Assembly: GCA_038230695.1 (NCBI GenBank)
Contig: JBBRMT010000023.1
Location: forward strand, 1 to 32,105
Length of the DNA: 32,105 bases
Direction of reading: 5' to 3'
Source of the DNA: QHBQ01 sp038230695
Lineage (GTDB): Bacteria > Chloroflexota > Chloroflexia > QHBQ01
Positions 7,109 through 14,402 of the stretch are shown here, piece by piece. The translations under genes were made by a program, and so were the position numbers. Under the pieces are notes generated by a model. That model saw nothing but the letters and a program-made list of their open reading frames with translations. It was not told the origin of the DNA and made no database searches. Positions within the stretch are counted from its first letter, which is position 1; the number at the start of each line of letters is the position of its first letter.

Positions 7109-7786
7109 CTAGCTCTCGGCAGTCAGATCGTTGACCCGCCGACGGGCAATCAGCGCCGCCTTCTGCTCAAGTGCGGCAACACTGTTGATCGCCTGGCGAT
7201 CGAGTTCCGCTTTATCGGGGTTGGTCTGATAGGAGGTGGCGAGATAAAGCAGGTCGCGGTAGCTCTGCTCCGGCGAGAAGTCCACCGTGCGGCTGCCGTC
7301 GGGGTTGCGTAGCGTCCAGGTATTGTCGAAGCCAAACAGGTAGTCGGGCGCATCGGTGCGGTGGTTGGCAACCACCTGCCAGCCAGCGGCGGCGATGTGT
7401 TCAAGCAGCAGGCGGCTGATCAGGACAAGGGTGCGCTGCGCGGCCTGCTGGATCGTCTCCCACTGTGCGTCCATATGGTAACGCTCATATAGCGCCCCCT
7501 CGTTGGCGAGGCGGGCAGTAGATCGCGGTTCGCGCTTGTGCCGAAAGCTGAGGTGGGAAGGCTGGCCTGCGTTGGCGCGGGCCGGTTTGCCTGCGCCTGG
7601 TCGGGAAGGCCGGGTTGTCCCACCTTCATCACGGCGTGGCGGACGGGGCGGCGAGTCATCGCTGCGGCGTGGCGGGCGTGGGGCAGCTCCTTCATCGCGT
7701 TTCCGTGGAGGGCGGGCTGACGCATCATCATTGCGTTTGCGCGGCGGGCGCGGCGGTTGATTGCGGTCGGTTGGCTGGTCGGTCAT
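7109..7786 (-). CDS. Hypothetical protein with Arg/Pro-rich repeat N-terminus, 225 aa
   Basis: Residues 10-75 form a disordered, strongly charged segment of about five repeats of roughly 12 residues built on RPPR(K/R) followed by acidic residues (RPPRKRND, RPPRKRDE, RPPRRSDD, RPPRRDE). Residues 95-225 are a folded helical domain without a family I recognise. It contains LVLISRLLLEHIAAAGW near 120-137 and YLFGFDNTWTLRNPDG near 148-164. There is no signal peptide or membrane span. The alternating basic and acidic repeat resembles tails that bind nucleic acid or drive condensation, but this is inference. Start ATG 7786 has AAAGGAG six bases upstream. It is probably monocistronic, with its own terminator at 7036-7072. 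Confidence 0.8.
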   Translation of the reverse strand: MTDQPTDRNQPPRPPRKRNDDASARPPRKRDEGAAPRPPRRSDDSPPRPPRRDEGGTTRPSRPGAGKPARANAGQPSHLSFRHKREPRSTARLANEGALYERYHMDAQWETIQQAAQRTLVLISRLLLEHIAAAGWQVVANHRTDAPDYLFGFDNTWTLRNPDGSRTVDFSPEQSYRDLLYLATSYQTNPDKAELDRQAINSVAALEQKAALIARRRVNDLTAES

Positions 7787-7802
7787 GGTTGCTCCTTTGG
7801 GT

Positions 7803-7823
7803 GATTGTAGATTGTTGATTGTA
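7803..7823. repeat. Heptamer tandem array upstream of the Arg/Pro-rich gene
   Basis: Units GATTGTA, GATTGTT and GATTGTA, followed by the degenerate AATTATG. It is 16 bp upstream of the start codon at 7786 on the minus strand, so it would be in the 5' leader or promoter. Confidence 0.75.
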
Positions 7824-7873
7824 AATTATGCTGAAATCTAATCTAGGCAAGCCGTGGTTCGTTACTATAACTA

Positions 7874-7894
7874 ATCACTCATCACTCATCATTC
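7874..7894. repeat. Heptamer tandem array after the lipoprotein stop
   Basis: Units ATCACTC, ATCACTC and ATCATTC, the same sequence as the first three units at 81-101. On the minus strand it begins 8 nt after the lipoprotein stop codon at 7903. Confidence 0.85.
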
Positions 7895-7902
7895 TCTAGT
7901 AT

Positions 7903-8631
7903 CTATTTGCTTGTCTGCGGAGCAGTGATGCTGAACTGGGCATTGAACTGGCTCCACTTGAGGGTGAGGTCGAAGCTGCCCGCGCCGCCTTGTAGATTTC
8001 CGCTGAGGCGCATCTGCCGCACGGTGGGAGCGGCATCGGTGGACAGCCACAGGTCAATATTGCTGTTGGCGGGATCCGCGTTGGCGATGAAGCTGAGGCC
8101 GGGGATGGCGCTGCTGGCGATAACCAGGTGACGGGTGTCAGTGCCATCAATCGGCGCGGTGTAGGGGTTGCCCGCATGGAGCGCAGCGGTGGCCTTGTCT
8201 ATATCGGCCTGCTGCGGCTTGGCCCACAGCCCACTCAGGCTGACGATGGCGAGATCGCTGCTGCCGGAGGTGTCCTTGCTGAACACTGCGTTGGCGGTAC
8301 TGCTGCGGTCCCGGGTATAACGGTCGCTGCCGACGATGATTACGTCGTATATCTGCTGCCCACTGCTAGAAACATAGGTCTCATGGTCGCTGTAATGCTG
8401 ATTGGCAAGGTCGAAATCGCCACCGAGCGCCACCTGCACCCCCGCCACGCTGCCAGTCTCGTCAATGTGGTAGCTTTTGAGCGCCTTCATGTTGGCAAGC
8501 GCTTGCTTGAACAACTCCACGCTGGGCAGGCTGGGTGCGGGCGTGGGCGTAGCGTTGCTGTCGCAGGCGGCCAGCAGCAGGATGGCGAACAAGGGCAGGG
8601 CTAGGGCAGAGCGGCAGTGGGGGTGGGTCAA
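7903..8631 (-). CDS. Secreted lipoprotein, LppX/LprG-like fold (tentative)
   Basis: 242 aa. The N-terminus has a hydrophobic signal (residues 8-22) ending in the lipobox LLAAC with Cys23, so it should be lipidated and anchored outside the membrane. A short Thr/Pro linker follows, and then a mature domain starting SVELFKQALANMKALKSYH. It continues as alternating beta strands (GVQVALGGDFDLANQHY, VIIVGSDRYTRD, LWLSTDAAPTVRQMRLSG). This order matches the LppX/LprAFG or LolA-like lipid-binding fold, but the assignment is by pattern. The start is TTG at 8631, supported by AAGGAGA five bases upstream. The gap to the PIN toxin stop is 11 bp, so it is probably the third gene of the toxin operon. Confidence 0.8.
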   Translation of the reverse strand: MTHPHCRSALALPLFAILLLAACDSNATPTPAPSLPSVELFKQALANMKALKSYHIDETGSVAGVQVALGGDFDLANQHYSDHETYVSSSGQQIYDVIIVGSDRYTRDRSSTANAVFSKDTSGSSDLAIVSLSGLWAKPQQADIDKATAALHAGNPYTAPIDGTDTRHLVIASSAIPGLSFIANADPANSNIDLWLSTDAAPTVRQMRLSGNLQGGAGSFDLTLKWSQFNAQFSITAPQTSK

Positions 8632-8642
8632 GCTATCTCCTT

Positions 8643-9086
8643 CTATCTACGCAGCTTTAGTTGCTTTATCAGCATGGTGTATGTCATTACTTTCATCGGC
8701 CCACCCTTAAACTTTGCATCTCTGGTAACTATCGCATCAAGGTCCTCCGCAATCGCGCAGGCCGCTTGTAGATTGTCCTCGAAGTCCTCTCTTGGCAACG
8801 TGAGAGCTTGCTCCAGAATCTTGCGATCAACCGTGCAGATTCGGAAGGCATCGAGGCAGATAGTTATATCTTCATAAGCACGCTTGACTGCCTGGCTATT
8901 ACCTAGCTTGGGTTTAAGCTGTTTTACAGAAACGTAGAACACAGTAGCTAGTGTGGATGATGCTACGTATGTCGTAATAAGCCCGTCAGTATTAGCCTGC
9001 CATATGAGGCGGGCATCTTCGGCCCACGGCTGGCGCTTCAGTAGCCCATCCAAGATGATGTTGGTGTCAAAGAGTACACGCATCAT
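8643..9086 (-). CDS. PIN-domain toxin (VapC-like ribonuclease)
   Basis: 147 aa. The PIN-domain metal-binding acidic residues are visible. Asp7 lies in VLFDTNIILD with Asn9 and Asp13 nearby. The central ED pair is in REDFEDNLQAACA at about 99-111. The last conserved Asp is in AIVTRDAKF at about 120. These residues coordinate Mg2+ or Mn2+ for RNA cleavage in VapC toxins. The start ATG 9086 overlaps the stop of the upstream antitoxin-like gene by 4 nt (ATGA), typical of toxin-antitoxin pairs. A second Met directly follows. It is the second gene of an apparent three-gene minus-strand operon. Confidence 0.92.
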   Translation of the reverse strand: MMRVLFDTNIILDGLLKRQPWAEDARLIWQANTDGLITTYVASSTLATVFYVSVKQLKPKLGNSQAVKRAYEDITICLDAFRICTVDRKILEQALTLPREDFEDNLQAACAIAEDLDAIVTRDAKFKGGPMKVMTYTMLIKQLKLRR

Positions 9087-9349
9087 CCGTACTTCTCCAT
9101 GCGATGCTCATCCATCCACTGCTCTACTTCCTCATCAGTTGGCACGGGCAGGCCCGTATCAGGGCGCGCCATCACCCGCGCCCAAATGTCGTCTTTGCGG
9201 TGCGGCTCCTCCGTATCCAACTGCATATCGGCGACATCTCTGATCAAACTGGTACGCAATCTGGGTGACCAGTGGCGGATAACAGTTAGCACATCGTCGT
9301 AGCTGGCGGTCTCCAGCGGGTTCGCAGTCTCTTGCTGAGTGGCGCTCAT
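9083..9349 (-). CDS. Putative antitoxin of the PIN toxin, 88 aa
   Basis: This small acidic protein is encoded immediately upstream of the PIN toxin with a 4-nt overlap. I see no clear Phd, AbrB or RHH DNA-binding motif. The N-terminal part (residues 15-45) is helical. The C-terminus is a charged tail, DEEVEQWMDEHRMEKYG, of the kind seen in uncharacterised PIN partners. The role as antitoxin rests on position, size, charge and coupling. Start ATG 9349 has GGAGGGG upstream. A promoter with a 17-bp spacer lies at 9379-9407. Confidence 0.82.
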   Translation of the reverse strand: MSATQQETANPLETASYDDVLTVIRHWSPRLRTSLIRDVADMQLDTEEPHRKDDIWARVMARPDTGLPVPTDEEVEQWMDEHRMEKYG

Positions 9350-9378
9350 ATTACCCCTCCATATCTCTTGATGGCTAA

Positions 9379-9407
9379 ATTGTAACCTAGATGGTCGCCT
9401 GCGTCAA
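9379..9407 (-). promoter_or_regulatory. Promoter of the antitoxin-PIN-lipoprotein operon
   Basis: On the minus strand TTGACG (9407-9402), a 17-bp spacer and TACAAT (9384-9379). The start would be near 9372, which leaves a 22-nt leader holding the GGAGGGG site. Confidence 0.75.
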
Positions 9408-9441
9408 CCTATCCTTCCTGCAAATCCCCACGCCCATATGT

Positions 9442-9467
9442 TATAATCCCTTGCAGACCAGTATAAT
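9442..9467 (+). promoter_or_regulatory. Two TATAAT boxes upstream of the aspartase-like gene
   Basis: Perfect TATAAT hexamers occur at 9442-9447 and 9462-9467 on the plus strand, 40-65 bp upstream of the start codon. Neither has a good -35 box at 16-18 bp. At least one is probably the -10 of an activator-dependent or tandem promoter. Confidence 0.4.
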
Positions 9468-9507
9468 ATTATAAACGCACCAACACTCAGGAGGGTTGCT
9501 AAACTCA

Positions 9508-10977
9508 ATGGAGAGCGAAGAGAAGATTGAACTGCAGCAGCCGTATATCGGCAGCGCGATGGGCAAGTTTGATGGCAGCGCGTTGCGCCGTGAGCATGAC
9601 TCGCTGGGCGATTTCGACGTGCCAGCCGACGCATATTACGGGGTGCAGGCGGCACGGGCAAGGGAGAACTTCCCCATCAGCGGGCTGGGGCCGCACCCCG
9701 CCTTCGTCCGCGCTACCGTCACGGTGAAGAAGGCGGCAGCGATGGCGAATGCTGGCACGGGCCGCTTGCCAAAGCAGAAAGCCGACGCGATCATCGCTGC
9801 CGCCGACGAGGTGCTTGCGGGCAAACACCTCGCCCATTTCGTGGTGGACGTATTCCAGGCGGGCGCGGGAACCAGCCACAACATGAATAGCAACGAGGTG
9901 CTTGCCAATCGCGCTATCGAGTTGCTGGGCGGCAAGCGCGGCGATTATAGCATTGTCCACCCCAACGACGATGTGAACATGGCGCAAAGTACCAACGATG
10001 TAATCCCTACCAGCATGAAGATCGCGATGCTCGATGTGCTGGGCGGCTTGCAGGAGTCGCTGGCGCATATGCAGGCCGCGCTGGAGGCGAAGGCGAAGGA
10101 GTTTGACACCATCCTTAAGTCGGGGCGCACCCATATGCAGGATGCCGTGCCAATCCGCCTGGGGCAAGAGTTCGCCGCCTATGCGCTGACCATCAAGCGG
10201 GCCAGCGAACGACTGGCGCGGGGCAGCGAGGCGATCAAGGAACTTAACATCGGCGCGACTGCGGTTGGCACCGGCCTGAATGCCGAGCCGGAGTATATCA
10301 CCGCCGTAGTCGAGAACCTGCGCCAACTGACCGGCTTCGACCTGCGCGGCGCGGAGATGCTGGTGCAAGCCACCCAGAGCATGGGCGCTGTAGCCGAGTT
10401 CAGTTCGGCGATCCGCGGGCTTGCGATTGACCTGAACAAGATCGCCAACGATCTGCGCCTGATGTCCAGCGGCCCCTTCACCGGCTTCGGCGAGATCGTG
10501 CTGCCGCCAGTGCAACCAGGCAGCAGCATCATGCCCGGCAAGGTCAATCCGGTGATGGCCGAGATGCTCAACCAGGTTTGCTACCATGTGATTGGCAACG
10601 ATCTTGCGGTGGCCCTCGCCGCTGAGGCGGGCCAGCTTGAGCTTAACGTGATGATGCCGATGATCGCCTTCGACACCCTGGAGTCGCTGACCATCCTGAA
10701 GAACGCCGTCCGCGCCTTCACCGACTTCTGCATCGTGGGCATTACCGCCAACGTCGAACACTGCGAGTATCTGGTGGAACACAGCAGCGGCCTGGCGACC
10801 GCCCTTGCCCCGTACATCGGCTACGAGAAGGCGGCGGCGCTGGCAAAGCAATCGGTGCGCGAGAACCGCACCGTGCGTGAGCTAGCCTACGAGCAACAGA
10901 TCCTGCCCAATGACCAACTCGCTGCCATCCTCGACCCCCACGCCATGACCAGCCCAGGGATTGCGGGCAAGAAGTGA
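9508..10977 (+). CDS. aspA: Aspartate ammonia-lyase-like enzyme (aspartase/fumarase superfamily)
   Basis: 489 aa from ATG 9508, close to the usual superfamily length. It would convert L-aspartate to fumarate and ammonia in the cytoplasm, linking amino-acid nitrogen to the TCA cycle. Visible conserved blocks are QAGAGTSHNMNSNEVLANRA, VHPNDDVNMAQSTNDVIPTS and GRTHMQDAVPIRLGQEFAAY. The superfamily signature GSSIMPGKVNPV holds the catalytic serine loop. The AGTSxNMN and QSTND forms fit aspartases better than class II fumarases (SGTQSNMN, QSSND). The G in MPGKVNP is more fumarase-like, so a fumarase or another lyase is not excluded. The start at 9508 is used because AGGAGGG (9489-9495) is 12 bases upstream. 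A TTG at 9496 would touch that site. The stop codon lies inside a heptamer array. Confidence 0.85.
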   Translation: MESEEKIELQQPYIGSAMGKFDGSALRREHDSLGDFDVPADAYYGVQAARARENFPISGLGPHPAFVRATVTVKKAAAMANAGTGRLPKQKADAIIAAADEVLAGKHLAHFVVDVFQAGAGTSHNMNSNEVLANRAIELLGGKRGDYSIVHPNDDVNMAQSTNDVIPTSMKIAMLDVLGGLQESLAHMQAALEAKAKEFDTILKSGRTHMQDAVPIRLGQEFAAYALTIKRASERLARGSEAIKELNIGATAVGTGLNAEPEYITAVVENLRQLTGFDLRGAEMLVQATQSMGAVAEFSSAIRGLAIDLNKIANDLRLMSSGPFTGFGEIVLPPVQPGSSIMPGKVNPVMAEMLNQVCYHVIGNDLAVALAAEAGQLELNVMMPMIAFDTLESLTILKNAVRAFTDFCIVGITANVEHCEYLVEHSSGLATALAPYIGYEKAAALAKQSVRENRTVRELAYEQQILPNDQLAAILDPHAMTSPGIAGKK

Positions 10978-10994
10978 TGAGTGATGAGTGATGA
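10974..10994. repeat. Heptamer tandem array containing the aspartase stop codon
   Basis: Three exact GTGATGA units. The TGA stop of the upstream gene (10975-10977) is part of the first unit. It is the same family as the minus-strand reading of 81-108 and 7874-7894. Confidence 0.88.
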
Positions 10995-11129
10995 ATTGTT
11001 GCGGCTAGTTGCAAAAGTTACTCCCGAACATTAGTGATGCAAAAAGCCCCCAGCGGGGGTTTGGGGGAGAACTCTTGCCACGCATCAAAGCCCATCGAAA
11101 CTACGCTTTACACCGTTCAGGAGTGATAA

Positions 11130-11900
11130 ATGGCAGCAAGCAATCGTCCAAAACGTCAGCAAACAGGCAGCGTCAAAGGACAGAACGTGTCGCGGGTGGC
11201 AGGCGGCGGGATGGGCAACGCGCCTCGCCATGTGGCAGTGAAGCCGCGCCGCGTACCGCTCTACTTTTACCTGCTGCTGGGGCTGCTGGTAGTAGTGGGT
11301 GGGTTCGTCCTCTATACCTTCCTCAGCGGCAACAACACCCGCCGCACTGGTGATGCGACGTTCACTGCCCAGCAGGTTGCTGACCAGGGTATCAGTCGTG
11401 GCAGCGCCACCGCCAAGGTGGTCTTCGTCGAGTTTGGCGACTTCCAATGTCCAGGCTGCTACGATTACGCTACCCAGGCTGAGGCCGACTTTAAGGCTAC
11501 ATACGTTGATACCAACCAGGTGCGTGAGGTTTGGATGGACTATCCCCAGCTCAGACTCCACCCCAAGGCGATGAAAGCCGCTGAAGCGGGGCGTTGCGCC
11601 AACGAGCAAGGCAAGTTCTGGTCATTCCATGACATTTTGTTTGCCAATCAAGATGCCTGGATAAATGGCAATGAGGATACCCTGTGGAAGCAATACGCGC
11701 AGCAAGTTGGCATGGACGGCGATAAGCTGATGCAGTGCGTGCAGGCCAACAAATACGATGCCCAGATCCAGGCGGCGATTAAGGCGGGCGATAGCGAGAA
11801 GCTGCACGGCACCCCATCGTTCCTGATTAACCACGTTCTGCTGTTCGGCATTGGCCCCGACGAGTTGAACAAAGCAATTGCCTCCGAAGCGATCCGCTAG
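11130..11900 (+). CDS. Membrane-anchored DsbA-family thiol-disulfide oxidoreductase
   Basis: 256 aa. Residues 1-41 are a basic, disordered cytoplasmic tail and residues 43-65 form one membrane segment. The rest is a thioredoxin-fold domain of the DsbA/Thioredoxin_4 type facing outside. The redox motif is CPGC (Cys107, Cys110) in FGDFQCPGC, and the cis-Pro loop is GTPSFLIN (Pro229). The central helical insertion carries AAEAGRCANEQGKFWSFHDILF, usual for this family. It should form or reshuffle disulfides in exported proteins. The ATG at 11130 has AGGAG seven bases upstream. A TIM-barrel gene starts 2 bp after its stop, so the two are co-translated. Confidence 0.9.
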   Translation: MAASNRPKRQQTGSVKGQNVSRVAGGGMGNAPRHVAVKPRRVPLYFYLLLGLLVVVGGFVLYTFLSGNNTRRTGDATFTAQQVADQGISRGSATAKVVFVEFGDFQCPGCYDYATQAEADFKATYVDTNQVREVWMDYPQLRLHPKAMKAAEAGRCANEQGKFWSFHDILFANQDAWINGNEDTLWKQYAQQVGMDGDKLMQCVQANKYDAQIQAAIKAGDSEKLHGTPSFLINHVLLFGIGPDELNKAIASEAIR

Positions 11901-11902
11901 CC

Positions 11903-12742
11903 ATGTACCTACCACCCAACTATAGCCTTGCCGACTATCTGGCGCGACGCGCCGCCAAGCGTGACCTGATCAACCCTGGCGTGCATAACGTCGAGGTTGC
12001 TAGCCTCAGCGAGGAGCGGGTCGAGGATACGCTGGCCCAGCTACGCGACCTCGACATCCCTTTCAGCGTGCATTTTCCCCTCACCGTGCCGCCCTGGTAT
12101 CCACACCCACCTCGCGCCGGTCTGTTCCTCAGCCCCGACCCGCAACTGCGAACCGACGCGCTGGCGCTGCTAGAACACAACCTTAAGCTGGCGGGTTGGT
12201 GGGGCGCAAGGTACATGGTCATCCACCTCACCGATGCGGACAACGCCCCCGCAGTGGGCGAGGGGCCGACCCTGGCGCGGCAAATTGGCCGCAAGCTGGC
12301 CCAACTGGGCGAATATTACAACGTGCCAGTGCTGGTCGAGTACGTCGGCAAGGCGGAGACCTTCCACAGCATTGCCGACTTTGCCGCAATGTTTGCCGCT
12401 AACCCAGGGCTGGGTTGCTGCCTGGATAGCGGCCACCTATACAAGCACAGCTTGAAATACAACACCGGTTACCTCGACGATGCCATCCAGTTGCAGCCCT
12501 ATGTGGAAGCCATGCACCTGTGGCAGACGCGCAGGGGCGACAAGCACAAGCACGTTCCAGTCGAAGCCAGCCTCAAACCGCAGGACGGCTGGATTGACCT
12601 GCCTGCGCTGATCGCGCTGGTCTCCAAAGGCAATCCCATCCTACCCATTGTGTTCGAGCCAGGGTTCAAGCTGCACCAGGACGAGGTGCGCCTGCTCACC
12701 GGCATGGCCTGGGTTGAACGTTTGCAGGCGGAGTTGGCTTGA
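11903..12742 (+). CDS. Sugar phosphate isomerase/epimerase-like TIM barrel
   Basis: 279 aa, soluble. The sequence follows the xylose isomerase-like (AP endonuclease 2) TIM-barrel superfamily. Strands carry likely metal-site residues in order: VHFPL near residue 53, MVIHLTDADN near 102, VLVEYVG near 140, CLDSGHLY near 174, AMHLWQTRRGDKHKH near 201, and PIVFEPGF near 243. The His and Glu/Asp residues on successive strand ends suggest a divalent-metal enzyme acting on a sugar or phosphorylated compound, or possibly abasic DNA. The substrate is not predictable. It starts 2 bp after the DsbA-like gene without a separate promoter. Its end meets the convergent glycosyltransferase within a heptamer array. 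Confidence 0.8.
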   Translation: MYLPPNYSLADYLARRAAKRDLINPGVHNVEVASLSEERVEDTLAQLRDLDIPFSVHFPLTVPPWYPHPPRAGLFLSPDPQLRTDALALLEHNLKLAGWWGARYMVIHLTDADNAPAVGEGPTLARQIGRKLAQLGEYYNVPVLVEYVGKAETFHSIADFAAMFAANPGLGCCLDSGHLYKHSLKYNTGYLDDAIQLQPYVEAMHLWQTRRGDKHKHVPVEASLKPQDGWIDLPALIALVSKGNPILPIVFEPGFKLHQDEVRLLTGMAWVERLQAELA

Positions 12743-12770
12743 CTTCTACCTTCTACCCTTTAACCTTCAC
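12743..12770. repeat. Heptamer tandem array between convergent genes
   Basis: Units CTTCTAC, CTTCTAC, CCTTTAA and CCTTCAC start at the base after the isomerase stop codon. They run into the last codons of the convergent glycosyltransferase, whose stop is at 12760. The same consensus (CCTTCTR) is found at 26108-26135. Confidence 0.8.
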
Positions 12771-14370
12771 CCAACTTATCTACCAACTCATGTAGCCGCG
12801 TCACCGTATGCGCCTTGTCGAACTCGTGGCTGCGTTCGATCGCTTTGGCAGCTAGACGGCTGCGGAGCGCGTCGTCGTAGATGAGGCGCAGGGTGGCAGC
12901 CTGCATCTCGGCAGGGTTCTGCCACAGCATCCCATCCTCGCCATCGGTCACGATCTCGGTCTGGCCCGCCTCGGCGATGACCACCGGCACGCACCCAGCG
13001 GCCATCGCCTCCACTGTGGTGATGCCAAAATGCTCGAAGCGTTCGGGGTGCTTGTTCGTATCCTCACCATAGCCGGTGGCGTGCCAGAAGACCTTGCTGC
13101 GGGCGTACTGCGCTTGCAGATCGCTGAAGGGTATATCGTTGTGGATGAACACGGGATAGCCCTCAGCCAGCTTCTTGACCTCTTGCAGATAAGCGGTATC
13201 CTCCGGCTCACGGCCCACATTGCCGACCAGGTGAAACTCCCAGCCCTCCAGCCCGCCGTCGCACATCCCGCGAAACGCCTTGACCATCACATCGTGCTTC
13301 TTGTTGTGGCTGCCCGCGAAGAAGCGACCCACACTGATAATCTGGTTGACCTTCTCCCCTGGCGCAAAGCTGTCCACATCCACCGGCGGGTAGAGTAGCT
13401 CGCTATCCATGCCCCAGTAGCGTTTAACCCATTCGGCAGTGTAGCGCGAGATTGACCAGACCGCATCCATGCTGCGGGCAACGGCGGGCAGGTCCAGCGT
13501 GGATTGCAGGTGCCAGAGGGTGTTGCTGCCCGCGTAGCGGCGACGGAACAGACGGGTGGTGACGCTCTCCTTCGCTGGTTGCCCATCGGCGGTCGCGGGC
13601 AAGAGGTTGAACTGGGCCAGCGCCATGCCCAGGGTGCGCTGATCGTCGGGCGATGAGGGCTGGAATGGCGCACACTCGATGCCCAGCAGGTTGCGGTTGG
13701 CGCGGAGCAAATCGGGTGGCAGCAGCAGATTGTGAACCACAAAGCCGTCGCGGGGTACAGTCCACTCGTCACCAATTGGCTTGCCATTGAGGGTGAAGCG
13801 CACCACACAATCGGGCGCATCGGCGGGGCGGGGGCTGCTGGCGATGAACTGGGCGATTATGCCCCCACCAGCAGGGGCAGCGGGCAGGATAATCGCCGCC
13901 CGCTCCGCGCTCCAGCGGAACAGGGTGTTGCCCTGCCCGCGCTCAACCGCGTAGAAGCCGGTATAAAGGTTGGCTTGCGCGGTCAAGCCCAGTGACCTGG
14001 CAGCCATGCCAGATGGTGGCGAGGGCGATGGCGGCAATTGCGCGGGGAAGTAGACCGCGACCACGCTCTTCTTCGCAAAGCTGGGGAAGAGGTCGAGGTG
14101 GCTGGCGTTGATAAACAGGTCGTAATCGGCGCTGGCGACCATCGGCGCGGTCATGTTCTCGCGCTGGCTACTTAGCGGCAGCACGCGCAGGGTGCAGCGT
14201 GAGAGGTTCAGGTTGAGATGCTTGCCGAGGTCAGCGAGGTCAACCGCATTGTCGGTGAGCAGCGCGACCTGATTGGCCGCATCCGCGCTCAATGCCTCGG
14301 CAATGGTTCCCATATAGCGTTCGCCGCCGCCCATGGTGTGCAGCCAGCGGTTGTAGATGCCAATTTTCAT
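12760..14370 (-). CDS. Glycosyltransferase family 4 with inserted beta-sandwich domain
   Basis: 536 aa, soluble. It begins with a GT-B N-terminal fold, MKIGIYNRWLHTMGGGERY, with the glycine-rich donor/acceptor loop. The C-terminal nucleotide-sugar site is present in FEHFGITTVEAMAAGCVPVV near residues 440-460, followed by the typical E-rich loop of GT4 enzymes. Between about residues 133 and 262 there is an extra segment that is not part of GT4. It starts GFYAVE...FRWSAERA and has the alternating pattern of a beta-sandwich. The same kind of insert is found in the family 2 domain of the 15896-19132 protein. Start ATG 14370 has TGAGGA about five bases upstream. It is the last gene of a three-gene glycan operon. 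Confidence 0.88.
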   Translation of the reverse strand: MKIGIYNRWLHTMGGGERYMGTIAEALSADAANQVALLTDNAVDLADLGKHLNLNLSRCTLRVLPLSSQRENMTAPMVASADYDLFINASHLDLFPSFAKKSVVAVYFPAQLPPSPSPPSGMAARSLGLTAQANLYTGFYAVERGQGNTLFRWSAERAAIILPAAPAGGGIIAQFIASSPRPADAPDCVVRFTLNGKPIGDEWTVPRDGFVVHNLLLPPDLLRANRNLLGIECAPFQPSSPDDQRTLGMALAQFNLLPATADGQPAKESVTTRLFRRRYAGSNTLWHLQSTLDLPAVARSMDAVWSISRYTAEWVKRYWGMDSELLYPPVDVDSFAPGEKVNQIISVGRFFAGSHNKKHDVMVKAFRGMCDGGLEGWEFHLVGNVGREPEDTAYLQEVKKLAEGYPVFIHNDIPFSDLQAQYARSKVFWHATGYGEDTNKHPERFEHFGITTVEAMAAGCVPVVIAEAGQTEIVTDGEDGMLWQNPAEMQAATLRLIYDDALRSRLAAKAIERSHEFDKAHTVTRLHELVDKLGEG

Positions 14371-14402
14371 AAATCCTCATCTGTTGATCATGGTATTGCC
14401 CG

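Noticed and set aside
9505..10851. A 448-codon open frame on the minus strand opposite the aspartase-like gene
   Set aside because: It lies wholly antisense to a well-conserved enzyme, is Gln/His/Ala-rich without domains, and results from GC-biased codon use in the sense gene.
11041..11059. CCCCC-AGC-GGGGG hairpin with AAAAA upstream
   Set aside because: It would be an intrinsic terminator only on the minus strand, and no minus-strand gene ends there. I regard it as another dispersed GC hairpin.
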